Part shown: positions 29,967 to 39,722 of the stretch, piece after piece
Position numbering within the stretch: the first letter of the stretch is position 1
Layout of the letters: every line of letters starts with the position of its first letter
Assembly: GCA_963814805.1 (NCBI GenBank)
Contig: CAWFER010000011.1
Location: forward strand, 69,645-133,644
Reading direction: 5' to 3'
Source: AP-15 sp963814805
GTDB lineage: Bacteria; Pseudomonadota; Alphaproteobacteria; ATCC43930; CGMCC-115725
Length of the DNA stretch: 64,000 nt
Made by a program: the position numbers and the translations under genes
Notes under the pieces: generated by a model
Seen by the model: the letters and a program-made list of their open reading frames with translations, nothing else
Told to the model about the DNA's origin: nothing
The model's database searches: none

Positions 29967-31034
29967 TCACGACCGATGCGCTTTGTCCTCGCCCGGCGCG
30001 GCGATCGCGCCGATCGCGGCGAACAGCCGGGCCACCGGAGACCGCGAGAGCCCGCGGGTGATGAACACCAGCCGCGAGCGATGGTCGGGGTCCGGCCAAT
30101 CCTCGAGCTCGACCGGCGGGTGGGCGGTGTGCTGCACCGCATGGACGACGACCGGGCCGCGGCACCCCTCGACCGCAAGGATGCCCTTGACCCGCAATAG
30201 ATCGGGGCCGCGCAATGCGGTCAGCACCGCCATCGCCTGCTCGACCTCGGGCCACGACAGCGGCCGCTCGAAGATCAGCGAAAAGCTTTCCAGCCCGTGC
30301 GTGTGCGCGTGGGCATGATCATGTTCGCCCGCTCCGGGATCGGCGCGCTGCGGCGCCGGCGGCGGCTCGTCGAGGACAAAGGCCGGGGCGATCGCGCCAT
30401 GCTCGGCGATGCCGATCGGGGCCTGGCTCAGCCCGGCGATCCGCCGGGTCAGCCGGGCGATCGCCGCCGCATCGGCAAGGTCGGTCTTGGTCAGGACGAT
30501 GCGGTCGGCCAGCGCCACCTGCTTTGCCGCTTCGGGCATGTGGTCGAGGTTGCCGGCGCCGGCGACCGCGTCGACCACGGTCACCAGCGCCTGCAGATGA
30601 AACTCGCGGCCGAGCGCGCGGTCGGTGGCGAAGGTCTGCAGGATCGGCCCCGGATCGGCGAGGCCCGAGGTTTCGACGATCACCCGTAGAAAGCTCGGCA
30701 CAGCGCCCCGGACGCGGTCGGCGAACAGCGCGCGCAGCGTTTCCTGGAGGTCGGTGCGCACATTACAGCACAGGCACCCGTTGCCGAGCAGCACTGTGGC
30801 GTCGCTGCTGGCGCGCAGCAGGGCCTGATCGATGCCGATCTCGCCGAATTCGTTGACGACGATCGCGGTGTTGGCGCCCTCGGGCGTATCCAAAAGGGCG
30901 CGGATCAGGGTGGTCTTGCCGGAGCCGAGAAAGCCGGTCACCGCGATGACCGGCAGCCGGGCCCCCCGCGCCCGGCGCTGGCGCCGTCCGAACGGCAGCG
31001 CCTCCTTGCCGGCGAACAGGCGTTCCGGCCCCAC
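29967..31034 (-). CDS. CobW/COG0523-family GTPase (metal chaperone type)
   Basis: A protein of about 355 residues with P-loop GFLGSGKTTLIRALL, the metal-binding GNGCLCCNVRTDL (CxCC), the switch region VIVETSGLADPGPIL and the base-specificity motif VLTKTDLADA. The CobW C-terminal domain includes LSWPEVEQAMAVL and LLRVKGILAVEG. A His-rich linker (HDHAHAHTHG) between the domains suggests zinc, nickel or cobalt storage. The frame opens farther upstream inside the neighbouring gene; a GTG at 31034 is taken as start, without a strong ribosome site. It follows the LVIVD-repeat gene by 13 nt and may be co-transcribed. Target metalloenzyme unknown. Confidence 0.88.
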   Translation of the reverse strand: MGPERLFAGKEALPFGRRQRRARGARLPVIAVTGFLGSGKTTLIRALLDTPEGANTAIVVNEFGEIGIDQALLRASSDATVLLGNGCLCCNVRTDLQETLRALFADRVRGAVPSFLRVIVETSGLADPGPILQTFATDRALGREFHLQALVTVVDAVAGAGNLDHMPEAAKQVALADRIVLTKTDLADAAAIARLTRRIAGLSQAPIGIAEHGAIAPAFVLDEPPPAPQRADPGAGEHDHAHAHTHGLESFSLIFERPLSWPEVEQAMAVLTALRGPDLLRVKGILAVEGCRGPVVVHAVQHTAHPPVELEDWPDPDHRSRLVFITRGLSRSPVARLFAAIGAIAAPGEDKAHRS

Positions 31035-31047
31035 TCGCGAGCCCGGC

Positions 31048-32265
31048 TCAGAAATCCATTTCGAGGGTGTAGAGGCCGCCGACGTGGCGGTCGACGGTGT
31101 AGACGATCTGGCGCTCGTCGACGAACACATCGTTGATCTGGATCGCCCCGCTCGGCGCCCGCTCCGGCGGCTCGGGGACGAAATAGCCGATCTCGGCCGG
31201 CTGATAGGGGTTCGAGGTGTCATAAGCGCGCAGGCCGCCGTTGAAATAGGTGGCGAGCACGATGCGGTCCGATTTCCAGGCATTCGGCTTTGGCAGGTTC
31301 TCGTAGAGGTTGTGCGCGCCATAACGGGCGCCGCGCCGCATATAGGTTTCAAGCGGCGGCAGCGGGCAGGTCGAGATCGGCACCGGGTTGGTCTCCTCCC
31401 GCCCGTCGACGACCCAGACGAGCTTCGGCCAGTCGGCGCCCTCGGTGCGGGTGCACTCGTCGCTGACGATCAGCAGGCCGCGCTCGAAGAACGGCACCAC
31501 GGTGTGGGTGAAGCCGAAATAAGGCGGATGGTAGTCCCAGCGCGACACCATTTTGGGGTGCGCCTTGTCGGCGATGTCGAGGATCACCAGCCCGCCGTCG
31601 ATATAGCCCAGATAGGCGCGGTCGGGGCGCTCGGGATAGACGTTGGTGTTGTGCGGGCGAAAGCCGGTGTCGGCGTTTTCGGGATGGCGGGCCGGCGGCG
31701 GCGCGCTGTCGCCCTCGCGGGTGCCGGGCAACCACCAGCGGCCGACCTCTTGCGGCTTTGACGGGTTCTTCACGTCGATGATCCGATAGAACTGGTCGTC
31801 CTTCGGGTGGGTCGGCTGAAAGTCGGGCGCGCCCGAACTCATGTGGATGTACTCGCCGTCGGCGAACCACAGCTGATGGACGCCGCGCGAGGTCGGGCCG
31901 GAGCAATCGAAAAACGTGATCGAGCGCGGGTTTTCCGGAACCGAGATGTCGAACAGCTCGAACCCGGCCGGCTGCAGACCGGGCATCGTCGTCTGATAGG
32001 CGACCGCCATGACGTCGCCGACCGTCTCCAGCGAGTTCGAGCGCATATGCGATTGCGGCAGGTCGCGGCGGGCGACGATCTTGGGCGCGCGCGGGTCGCT
32101 GACGTCGACCGCGGTGAAATTCTTCGGCGCGCTCTCGTGGGCGAGCCACAGGATGCGCCGGCCGTCCTTGGCGATCTGGATCGACATGCCCTCGCCGATG
32201 CCGCCAAAGCCGTCGAGCTCGTGATGCGCCAGCTGCCGGAAATTCCAGATCGCGGTGTCGGCCAT
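31048..32265 (-). CDS. LVIVD-repeat beta-propeller protein
   Basis: A 405-residue soluble protein made of repeated strands such as NFTAVDVSDPRAPKIVARRD, GFELFDISVPENPRSITFFD, GGLVILDIADKAHPKMVSRW and GGLRAYDTSNPYQPAEIGYF, the LVIVD beta-propeller pattern. No signal peptide is visible. The ATG at 32265 has GGAGG 8 nt upstream and is preferred to the start six codons earlier. Homologs are often annotated only as LVIVD or hypothetical proteins; some sit near oxidative catabolic genes. Its neighbour downstream is a CobW GTPase. Function is unknown. Confidence 0.87.
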   Translation of the reverse strand: MADTAIWNFRQLAHHELDGFGGIGEGMSIQIAKDGRRILWLAHESAPKNFTAVDVSDPRAPKIVARRDLPQSHMRSNSLETVGDVMAVAYQTTMPGLQPAGFELFDISVPENPRSITFFDCSGPTSRGVHQLWFADGEYIHMSSGAPDFQPTHPKDDQFYRIIDVKNPSKPQEVGRWWLPGTREGDSAPPPARHPENADTGFRPHNTNVYPERPDRAYLGYIDGGLVILDIADKAHPKMVSRWDYHPPYFGFTHTVVPFFERGLLIVSDECTRTEGADWPKLVWVVDGREETNPVPISTCPLPPLETYMRRGARYGAHNLYENLPKPNAWKSDRIVLATYFNGGLRAYDTSNPYQPAEIGYFVPEPPERAPSGAIQINDVFVDERQIVYTVDRHVGGLYTLEMDF

Positions 32266-32526
32266 GTGTCTCACCTCCGTCAAGGGCGGGCGATGCTGTC
32301 GGCAAGGGCTGGGGGATATTACGGCATCGCCGACGATAGCGGAACTGCGCCGCTATCCCGTCGGGACGGCTGGCGCTGCGGGTTGCTCGGGTTTGCCCAC
32401 CAGTCGACGTAAGGTTCTATCGGCCGCCTTTGACGCGCGCTAGGATAAACCGTCGGAAATCGCCGGACGGGCGAGCGAGATCCGATCGTTCGAATGCCCG
32501 CCGGACGGAAAAAGGGACGCGATCAG

Positions 32527-34104
32527 ATGAAGCGCTTCGCCGCGGCCGCCCTGACGCTGCTCCTCGCCCTGCCTGGCGCATCGGCGCTGGCCGCCAAGCC
32601 GGGCACGACCCTGCGGCTGATCGCCCAGGCCGATCTGCGCGTGCTCGATCCGATCTGGACCACCGCGGTGATCACCCGCAATTACGGCTACATGGTCTAC
32701 GACACGCTGTTTGCGCTCGACAGCCACTTCAAGCCGCATCCGCAGATGGTCGACCGCTGGACCGTCAGCGCCGACCAGCTGACCTACACCTTCACCTTGC
32801 GCGCCGGCCTCAAATTCTCCAACGGCCAGCCGGTCACCAGCGCCGATTGCATCGCCTCGCTGGAGCGCTGGAGCAAGCGCGACGCGCTCGGCCAGACCGT
32901 CGCCTCGTTGGTCGCCCAATACCGCAAGGTCGACGACACGAGCTTTTCGATCGTGCTGAAAAAGCCGTTTCCGCTGCTGCTCGCGGCGCTCGGCAAGGTC
33001 GACAGCAATGTGCCGTTCATCATGCCGCAGAGCGTCGCCGAAACCAGCGCCAACCAGCAGATCAAGAGCACGATCGGCTCTGGCCCGTTCATATTCGTCA
33101 ACAGCGAATGGCAGCCCGGCCATCGGGTCGTCTTTGTCAAGAACCCGGAATACGTGCCGCGCAAGGAACCGCCGAGCTGGGCCTCTGGCGGCAAGGTCGT
33201 CAACGTCGACCGGGTCGAATGGCTCTATATTCCGGACGAGACCACCGCACTGGCGGCGTTCACCGCCGGCGAGGCCGATTGGTGGGAAAATCCGCCGCCC
33301 GATTTCTACAAGCTGCTCGATCGCGATCCGAGCGTGACCCTGATCCAGGGCAGCCCATTTGGCGTCGCCGGATTGCTGCGGTTCAACCAGCTGCAGCCGC
33401 CGTTCGACAATCCGCTGATGCGCCTGGCGCTGCTCTATGCCGTCGATCAGGCGGATTATATGTCGGCGGTCGCCGGCGACCGCAAATACTGGAACACCTG
33501 CTACAGCTTTTATTCGTGCGGCGGGCCGATGGCCAGCAACGCCGGGGCAAAACCGCTCGAGGGGCCGCGCGACCTAGCCAAGGCCAAAGAGCTGATCAAA
33601 GAAGCCGGCTACCATGGCGAAAAGGTGGTGCTGCTCGATCCGACCGACTTCGCCAGCCTGCACGCGCTGGCGCTGGTCACCGCCGACCTGTTGCACCGCC
33701 TCGGCATCAATGTCGAGGTGCAGTCGATGGATTGGGGGACCCTCCTCGCCCGCCGCGCCTCCAAGGCGCCGATCGGGCAAGGCGGCTGGAACATTTTTCT
33801 GACGACCTTTCCGGGCATCGCGATCCTCGATCCGTCGGTCAACGCCCCCTTGCGCGCCAACGGCGCCGCCGCCTGGGTCGGCTGGCCGACCGATCCGATC
33901 ATCGAGAAGCTGCGCAATCAATGGCTGTTCGCGCCAAACGACGACGAGCGCAAATCGATCGCCGAGGATCTCCAGCGCGAGGCCTACAAAAGCGTGCCCT
34001 ATATCCCGCTCGGCGAATATTCGGCGCGGTACGCCTTCCACAAGGATCTGGTCGGGGTCGATATCGGCCCGGCCCTGTTCATGTGGGGCGTCGCCAAAAA
34101 ATGA
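32527..34104 (+). CDS. ABC transporter substrate-binding protein, peptide/opine (SBP family 5)
   Basis: A 525-residue periplasmic binding protein. The signal peptide is MKRFAAAALTLLLALPGASA. The family-5 core includes LRVLDPIWTTAVITRNYGYM, LTYTFTLRAGLKFSNGQPVT, GSGPFIFVNSEWQPGHRVVF and DPTDFASLHALAL. It would capture oligopeptides, opines, glutathione or similar solutes for an ABC importer. The permease and ATPase genes that usually follow are absent: an IS630 element begins 47 bp downstream, so the insertion may have separated it from them. The ATG at 32527 is chosen because the signal peptide begins there. Confidence 0.9.
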   Translation: MKRFAAAALTLLLALPGASALAAKPGTTLRLIAQADLRVLDPIWTTAVITRNYGYMVYDTLFALDSHFKPHPQMVDRWTVSADQLTYTFTLRAGLKFSNGQPVTSADCIASLERWSKRDALGQTVASLVAQYRKVDDTSFSIVLKKPFPLLLAALGKVDSNVPFIMPQSVAETSANQQIKSTIGSGPFIFVNSEWQPGHRVVFVKNPEYVPRKEPPSWASGGKVVNVDRVEWLYIPDETTALAAFTAGEADWWENPPPDFYKLLDRDPSVTLIQGSPFGVAGLLRFNQLQPPFDNPLMRLALLYAVDQADYMSAVAGDRKYWNTCYSFYSCGGPMASNAGAKPLEGPRDLAKAKELIKEAGYHGEKVVLLDPTDFASLHALALVTADLLHRLGINVEVQSMDWGTLLARRASKAPIGQGGWNIFLTTFPGIAILDPSVNAPLRANGAAAWVGWPTDPIIEKLRNQWLFAPNDDERKSIAEDLQREAYKSVPYIPLGEYSARYAFHKDLVGVDIGPALFMWGVAKK

Positions 34105-34148
34105 CGCGGGCGCGAACCGGCGCGATCGAACGACGCGAAACTTCCTCG

Positions 34149-35228
34149 CTAGTGGATCGCTTCTAACGCTTGTGTCCCGCGGGTGACGGCGGCGAGGATG
34201 GCGTCAGCGGATTTGGTCCAGACGAACGGCTTGGGCTTGCCGTTGGCGTCGGCGATGAAGCGGTTGATGGCGGTCTGCAGCTCGACGATCGAGGTGAAGA
34301 CGCCGCGTTTGAGCCGTTGTCGGGTGAGTTTGGCAAACCAGCCTTCGACCGCGTTGGCCCAGGAGCACGAGGTCGGGGTGAAGTGGAAGGTGAAGCGCGG
34401 ATGGCGGGCGAGCCAGCCGCGCACCTTGGGGTGCTTGTGGGTGGCATAATTGTCGAGCACCACATGGATCGCCTTGTCGACCGCGACCTCGCGCTCGACG
34501 GTGTTGAGAAAGCGGATGAATTCCTGATGCCGGTGGCGCTGCATGCAACGCCCGATGACCTTGCCCTCAAGGATATCGAGGGCGGCGAACAGGGTGGTGG
34601 TGCCGTTGCGCTTGTAATCGTGGGTCATCGTGGCGCAGCGCCCCTTCTTCATCGGCAGCCCCGGCTGGGTGCGGTCAAGGGCTTGGATCTGGCTTTTCTC
34701 GTCGATGCTGAGGACCACGGCATGATCCGGCGGATCGATATAAAGACCGACAACCTCCTTGAGCTTGGCGGCGAATTTGGGATCGTTGGAGAGCTTGAAC
34801 GAACGCACCCGATGCGGCTGCAGCCCGTGCCGCGTCCAGATGCGGCGCACCGAGGACGGGCTGACCCCCGCCACCTTGGCCATCGCCGAAGCCGTCCAAT
34901 GGGTCGCTTCATGCGGCGGGGCTTGGTTGGTCAGCGCCACCACCCGATCGACGGTCGCGGCCGGCAGCGGCGGGATGCGCGCGGGCCGGGTCTTGTCGCG
35001 GGCGAGCCCCTCGGCCCCCTCATGCATGAAGCGTTCCTGCCAGCGCCAGACCACGGTCTTGCCTTTGCCAACCGCGCGCATGATGGCGGTGGTCCCCGCT
35101 CCATCGGCCGTCAGCATGACGATCCGCGCGCGCCAGACGTGCTTCTGCGGGCTGTTGCGATCCCGGATGATCGACTGCAAGCGCTTCCGATCGGCCGGCG
35201 TAATCTCGATGGTGATCCCCTTGCGCAT
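34149..35228 (-). CDS. IS630-family transposase
   Basis: A 359-residue IS630/Tc1-mariner-type transposase. The N-terminal helix-turn-helix includes AIMRAVGKGKTVVWRWQERF and HWTASAMAKVAGVSPSSVRR. The DDE core shows VLSIDEKSQIQALDRTQPG (first Asp), VVLDNYATHKHPKV (second Asp) and WANAVEGWFAKLTRQRL (Glu). The start is the ATG at 35228; a GTG five codons earlier is possible. The stop codon TAG is formed from the duplicated target TA plus the next host base. No defect is visible, so the element may be active. Confidence 0.92.
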   Translation of the reverse strand: MRKGITIEITPADRKRLQSIIRDRNSPQKHVWRARIVMLTADGAGTTAIMRAVGKGKTVVWRWQERFMHEGAEGLARDKTRPARIPPLPAATVDRVVALTNQAPPHEATHWTASAMAKVAGVSPSSVRRIWTRHGLQPHRVRSFKLSNDPKFAAKLKEVVGLYIDPPDHAVVLSIDEKSQIQALDRTQPGLPMKKGRCATMTHDYKRNGTTTLFAALDILEGKVIGRCMQRHRHQEFIRFLNTVEREVAVDKAIHVVLDNYATHKHPKVRGWLARHPRFTFHFTPTSCSWANAVEGWFAKLTRQRLKRGVFTSIVELQTAINRFIADANGKPKPFVWTKSADAILAAVTRGTQALEAIH

Positions 35229-35297
35229 GCCGCACTGTGGCACAGCCGGCCCCGCGGAAACACCAAAATCAGGATTCTTCTGTCAGGTTCTATCCAC
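34152..35297 (-). mobile_element. Complete IS630-family element, 1146 bp
   Basis: The terminal sequences GTGGATCG (left) and, on the complement, GTGGATAG (right) are imperfect inverted repeats. Both ends are flanked by TA (34150-34151 and 35298-35299), the standard IS630 target duplication. It lies between the solute-binding protein gene and argC and does not interrupt either. Confidence 0.85.
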
Positions 35298-35387
35298 TAG
35301 AGGATAAAGCGCGAGGCTCGATCACGGTGGGTGTCTGCTCCTGGCTGTCGCGTCCGGCCAGTCCCGATCAGCCGTCCGGATCGTCGT

Positions 35388-36323
35388 TCACGCATCCGCA
35401 TCCAATCCCAGCATCAAGCGGATGTTTTGCACCGCGGCGCCCGATGCGCCCTTGCCGAGATTGTCGAGCCGGGCAACCAGGACCACCTGCCGCCGCGCCT
35501 CGTTGGCATGGACCGAGAGCTCGAGCCGGTCGGTGTCGTTGAGCGCCTGCGGTTCGAGCTTGCCGTCTGGAGCAGGGGCGACGACCGAGACCAGCGCGCA
35601 ATCGCGATAGCGCGCCGCTAACACCTCGCGCAGATCGGCGCCGCGCGGCTTCCCCGGCAAGGTGTCGAGGTGCAGCGGCACCGACACCAGCATGCCCTGG
35701 CGGAAATGGCCGACCGAGGGCACGAAAATCGGCCGTCGCGTCAGCCCCGAATAGCGTTCGGTCTCGGCCACGTGCTTGTGCTCGAGGCCGAGCGCGTAAA
35801 GCTCGAACGCCGGTCCGCCCGCGGCGTCATGCGCTGCGATCATCGACTTACCGCCCCCCGAATAGCCGCTGACCGCGTTGATCGCGATCGGGTAGTCGGG
35901 GGGCACCATTCCGGCATGGACCAGCGGCCGCAACAGCGCGATCGCGCCAGTCGGATAGCAGCCCGGATTGGCGACCCGGCCGGCGGCGGCGATGCGCCCA
36001 GCCTGGCCGTCTTCCATCTCGGCAAAGCCGTAGGTCCAGTCCGGGTGCACGCGATGCGCCGTGCTGGCGTCGAGCAGCTTCGGCGCGTCCGGGCCGAGCC
36101 CGTCGGCCAGCGCCACCGCCTCCCGCGCCGCCTCGTCAGGCAGGCACAGCACCACCAGATCGACCGCCGCCATCATGTCGCGGCGCGCCGCCGGGTCCTT
36201 ACGCTGCGCCGACGACAGGCTTTTGACCGTGACCTCGGGCAGGCGTTCGAGGCGGGTGCGGATGCCAAGCCCTGTCGTGCCAGCTTCGCCGTCGATGAAC
36301 ACGCTGGGGCGGTTGGCTGCCAT
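35388..36323 (-). CDS. argC: N-acetyl-gamma-glutamyl-phosphate reductase (ArgC, short type)
   Basis: A 311-residue arginine-biosynthesis enzyme that reduces N-acetylglutamyl phosphate with NADPH to the semialdehyde. It has a Rossmann start (SVFIDGEAGTTGLGIRTRL), the catalytic cysteine in VANPGCYPTGAIALLRPL, INAVSGYSGGGKSM, and a histidine region EHKHVAETERYSG. The length fits the short (type 2) ArgC. The ATG at 36323 is used; upstream frame lacks family sequence. It is divergent from a CoA transferase and is not in an arginine operon here. Confidence 0.93.
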   Translation of the reverse strand: MAANRPSVFIDGEAGTTGLGIRTRLERLPEVTVKSLSSAQRKDPAARRDMMAAVDLVVLCLPDEAAREAVALADGLGPDAPKLLDASTAHRVHPDWTYGFAEMEDGQAGRIAAAGRVANPGCYPTGAIALLRPLVHAGMVPPDYPIAINAVSGYSGGGKSMIAAHDAAGGPAFELYALGLEHKHVAETERYSGLTRRPIFVPSVGHFRQGMLVSVPLHLDTLPGKPRGADLREVLAARYRDCALVSVVAPAPDGKLEPQALNDTDRLELSVHANEARRQVVLVARLDNLGKGASGAAVQNIRLMLGLDADA

Positions 36324-36519
36324 GTCTTCATTCCCCGCACACAGATAACGCGAACCCCACGGGAACTTTGCGTTCGTCGCCCATGCCCTAGCGCAATTGG
36401 GGGAGCGGCGCAAAAGAGTTTTGCCGGTACAGCAGCATGGACGCGCCACGATGCCGATTTCCGAAACCGGACCGCGTGCGCTATCGTGATTAATTCGGGT
36501 CATGCAGGAGTGCAAAGCA

Positions 36520-37745
36520 ATGGACGGAACGGGCGTGCCGCTCAAATGCCTCGCCGGGATCAAGGTGCTCGACCTGACCCAGTTCGAGGCCGGCCCCACT
36601 TCGACCGAGGCGCTGGCCTGGCTCGGCGCCGAGGTCGTCAAGGTCGAGAACCCGAAGGGGGGCGAACCCGGCCGCACCGCCTTTGTCGGCCCCGAGGGCA
36701 GCCCCGACTTCGTATTATTTCTTCGAATTCAACGCCAACAAGAAATCGGTCACGGTCAATCTGAAATCCGAGCGCGGGTTGGCTCTGGTCAAGGACATGG
36801 CGCGGCATGCCGATGTGATGGTCGAGAACATGGCGCCCGGCACGATCGAGCGCATCGGCCTCGGCTATGACGTGATCCGAGCGATCAACCCCGGCATCAT
36901 CTATTGCCAGATCAAGGGATTCGGCGAGGGCAGCCCGTACGAGAAGAACCTCGCCTTCGACATGATCGCGCAAGCCTGCGGCGGCACGATGAGCATCACC
37001 GGCGAGCCCGACGGCCCGCCCTGCAAACCCGGCCCGTCACTGGGCGACACCGGCACCGGCATGCTGATGGCGATCAGCATTCTGGGCGCCCTCTACGAGC
37101 GCAAATCGACCGGCCAGGGACGCCGGCTGCAGATCGCGATGCAGGACGCGATGCTGCATTACATCCGGATCGCCTTTCAAACTCAGGCGGTGACCGGCAA
37201 GGCCGCCGGCCGCGCCGGCTCGCGCAGCGTCACCGGGTCGCCGCCGCCGGCCGGCATTTTTCCGTGCGCACCGGGCGGGCCCAACGACTGGGTTTATGTG
37301 TTCGCCCGCCAGAAGGACCACTGGCACAATCTCCTAAAGGCGATCGGCCATCAGGAGCTGATCGGCGACCCGCGCTACGAGACGATCGAGGCGCGCCATG
37401 AGCGCCGCGACGAGGTCGATGCAATGGTCGCCGATTTTACTCGCCGCCACGACAAGCACGAGGCGATGCGGCTCATCGGATCGGCCGGGGTGCCGGCCGG
37501 CGCCGTGCTCGACACGATGGAACTGATGAACGAACCGTCGTTCGAGCGGCGCGGCATCTTGCAGACCATGCAGCACCCGTCGGGAGCCGTTCAAGATGCC
37601 GAGCTGGCCGGTGCGCTTCGACGGGGCGCCGCCCAAGCTCGAACCGGCGCCGCTCTTAGGCCAGCACTCGGCCGAGGTGCTCGGCGAATGGCTCGGCATG
37701 AACGCCGGCGATGTCGCGGCGCTGAAGAAGGAAGGGACGGTCTAA
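36520..37745 (+). pseudogene. CaiB/BaiF-family CoA transferase with two frameshifts
   Basis: A family III CoA transferase that moves CoA between carboxylic acids. The N-terminus (CLAGIKVLDLTQFEAGPTST, EVVKVENPKGGEPGR) is in one frame to about 36715. The middle (YYFFEFNANKKSVTVNLKSE through the active-site aspartate in SLGDTGTGMLMAIS to ILQTMQHPSGA) is in a second. The C-terminus (MPSWPVRFDGAPPKLEPAPL...GMNAGDVAALKKEGTV) is in a third, from about 37590 to the stop at 37745. Each shift is one base. All conserved parts are present, so sequencing indels are a real alternative to gene death. The CoA substrate is unknown. Confidence 0.87.
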
Positions 37746-37823
37746 AGCGGCGGACTTAGTCCGCCCCCGGTTACCCTTGCCACGACGCGCACGCATATGA
37801 GCACATTGTGAAGGGCTCTGGCG

Positions 37824-37985
37824 ATGGCACAGATGATTTGCCCCCAATGCGGAACGCAAGGAAATCCCAAGACCTTTACACCGGGCAGTTTCCTGATGGA
37901 AGTTGTCCTATGGCTATTCTTTATACTGCCGGGGCTTCTTTACAGTGTATGGCGGATTACCGCCCGCAGACGCAACGTCTGGTAG
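37824..37985 (+). CDS. Small zinc-ribbon membrane protein
   Basis: A 53-residue protein: MAQMICPQCGTQGNPKTFTP with one CxxC knuckle, a single membrane span (EVVLWLFFILPGLLYSVW) and a basic end RITARRRNVW. Homologous small proteins usually continue with a second CxxC. Here the stop falls where that second knuckle would start, and the following in-frame codons still read V-S-L-I, so the gene may be truncated by a nonsense change. Function unknown. Confidence 0.6.
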   Translation: MAQMICPQCGTQGNPKTFTPGSFLMEVVLWLFFILPGLLYSVWRITARRRNVW

Positions 37986-38055
37986 TGGGTCAGTTTGATT
38001 GTAACGCGTTTCGCGCCGGGTTTCCGATCGCCGCTCGCCGTGCCATATTACCATG

Positions 38056-38295
38056 ATGGCGACCAAACGTCTCAAACGCCCGCGCGACCCGATCCAGCTC
38101 GGCAAGCTGATCGTCGATATCGCTACGGGTCAAGTGGAGGATCGGGAAGACGATGAGAAAGACCCCGCGGCATCCGACCTAGGGCGCCTCGGCGGTTTGA
38201 AGGGCGGTCGCGCACGAGCAGATAGTTTGTCTCCGGAGCGACGGCGGGAAATAGCGGCTCGCGCTGCGTCAGCACGCTGGAAACCCAAATCGTAA
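38056..38295 (+). CDS. Small basic KGG-like/alanine-arginine-rich conserved protein
   Basis: A 79-residue protein: MATKRLKRPRDPIQLGKLIV, then DIATGQVEDREDD, ASDLGRLGGLKGGRARADSL and a C-terminal helix PERRREIAARAASARW. This layout (short N-terminal segment, acidic linker, Gly-Gly basic motif and a positively charged tail) is common in Rhizobiales accessory regions and resembles small DNA-binding or toxin-antitoxin-like proteins. No function is established. The ATG at 38056 is used; an ATG one codon before is equally possible. Confidence 0.75.
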   Translation: MATKRLKRPRDPIQLGKLIVDIATGQVEDREDDEKDPAASDLGRLGGLKGGRARADSLSPERRREIAARAASARWKPKS

Positions 38296-38317
38296 GAGGG
38301 CGTTCTATCGGCGGTTG

Positions 38318-39446
38318 ATGCCGCGCCCGAATGGATATAAATTCTGGCGTCGCTTTTCCAGAGAGGCGCGCGCCGTGCCCGCACGAGAGGCTGCACCTCA
38401 ATTCAAAATTTGGGCCGCCAAGAACGGCATGCTTGGCGGCGATCGGATTATCGAGGATCGCGAAACTGAGTTGGACCGCTCGCTCGTTGGCGAGCGACGG
38501 GCGGCGGCCGCGGATATTCTACAACGGCGGCACATAACATTTATTGGATCAAACGAAGAAACAAACGAAGTTATCGTTTATACTAATACCCGCGTACTAC
38601 AAAAGGAATTGGATTCACTACCTAAGACAATTGACGACACCACCGTTACCTATCTTAAGGCGGCGGCGGCGTCTGTTACAGGGCGGCCTACGCCATCGCC
38701 GGGACTGCTTCCTCATCATCAACACAGACATAGATATACGTGCGGGACATCGATTTATATTGGAAATATGATCGGTGCTGGCACACTTGGTGCCCTTGTG
38801 CGCGGGACCGATCGAGTTCTCTATGGACTAAGTAATAATCATGTCACAGGCGGTTGTAATTACGCCGAGCCCGCACTGCCTATTATGGCCCCAGGATCGC
38901 TTGACGTAAAGGCTGGCGGATTAGACCCCTTTACTATTTAGGGCACCATTTCCAATGTATGCCGTTTGTGGACGGGGCCGAGCTGAATGTGGCGCCCAAT
39001 CCAATCTCGACGCGGCAATCTTCAGAATTAAAGATGAAGACCTCGTGAGTTCTATGCAGAGGTCAATTTATGACACACCAACTTTAATCATGGATCATGC
39101 GGATGGCATGGAAGTCCAGAAGGTCGGGCGCACAACAGGGATTACACAAGGTCGGATTAGAGCTACGTCGGCAGGCGCGGAAGATGTAGAATATTTTATC
39201 GAGGAAACTGGGGTAAAGAAAGTAGTATTCTTCGAGCCCATGTTTGTAATAACTGGCTCTCCGAACGCATTCGCCGAAATGGGAGACTCAGGTTCTCTTA
39301 TAACGCACTTAGCGTCGGATGGGAACCGATACGCGATAGGGATCGTTATAGCTGTAAGCAAAGACGGAGCATTGACCTACGCGACCCCTATACGTAAGGT
39401 GTTGGATTATTTCGACATTGTTTTGGTCGGAGGACACCACATCTAA
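38318..39446 (+). pseudogene. Trypsin-like serine protease, broken by a stop and frameshifts
   Basis: A chymotrypsin-fold peptidase whose catalytic residues are all still readable: His in YGLSNNHVTGG, Asp in NLDAAIFRIKDED and Ser in AEMGDSGSLITHL. The first frame (MPRPNGYKFWRRFSREARAV...) ends at a TAG at 38939. Protein-like sequence resumes in another frame (PFVDGAELNVAPNP) and then in a third from about 38995 to the stop at 39446 (VGRTTGITQGRIRATSAG... to VLVGGHHI). At least one stop and two frame changes separate the parts. Base composition is clearly more AT-rich than the flanking genome, which suggests acquisition. The substrate is unknown. Confidence 0.75.
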
Positions 39447-39454
39447 AGGTAGCC

Positions 39455-39673
39455 ATGACACCACGGGCGGCAGCAGAATCACTGAGGGCAAACATTGCCG
39501 CTCCAAAGGCGGCAGTGACCGTGTGGGCGTGGCATGACGATGATGGTTCGGTTCGCCTCATAGTGCGGGTGAACCCGCGCTATGAGATCGATATAACCCA
39601 TATTCCTAGGTCCTTTGCCGGCTACCCGGTAAGTGTGGAAAGGCGAAATTCGGCGATAGCGCTGCGCCGATAA
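39455..39673 (+). CDS. Small hypothetical protein downstream of the protease
   Basis: A 72-residue protein (MTPRAAAESLRANIAAPKAA, VRLIVRVNPRYEIDITHIP, GYPVSVERRNSAIALRR) starting 8 nt after the protease stop. It resembles a compact alpha/beta domain and looks like the fixed downstream partner of this protease type, perhaps an inhibitor or propeptide-like chaperone. That role is speculation. It shares the lower GC of the protease gene. Confidence 0.6.
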   Translation: MTPRAAAESLRANIAAPKAAVTVWAWHDDDGSVRLIVRVNPRYEIDITHIPRSFAGYPVSVERRNSAIALRR

Positions 39674-39722
39674 AATGACCTTTATGCTTGACGCTCAAGC
39701 GCAAAGGTCATATAAGGAGGGC

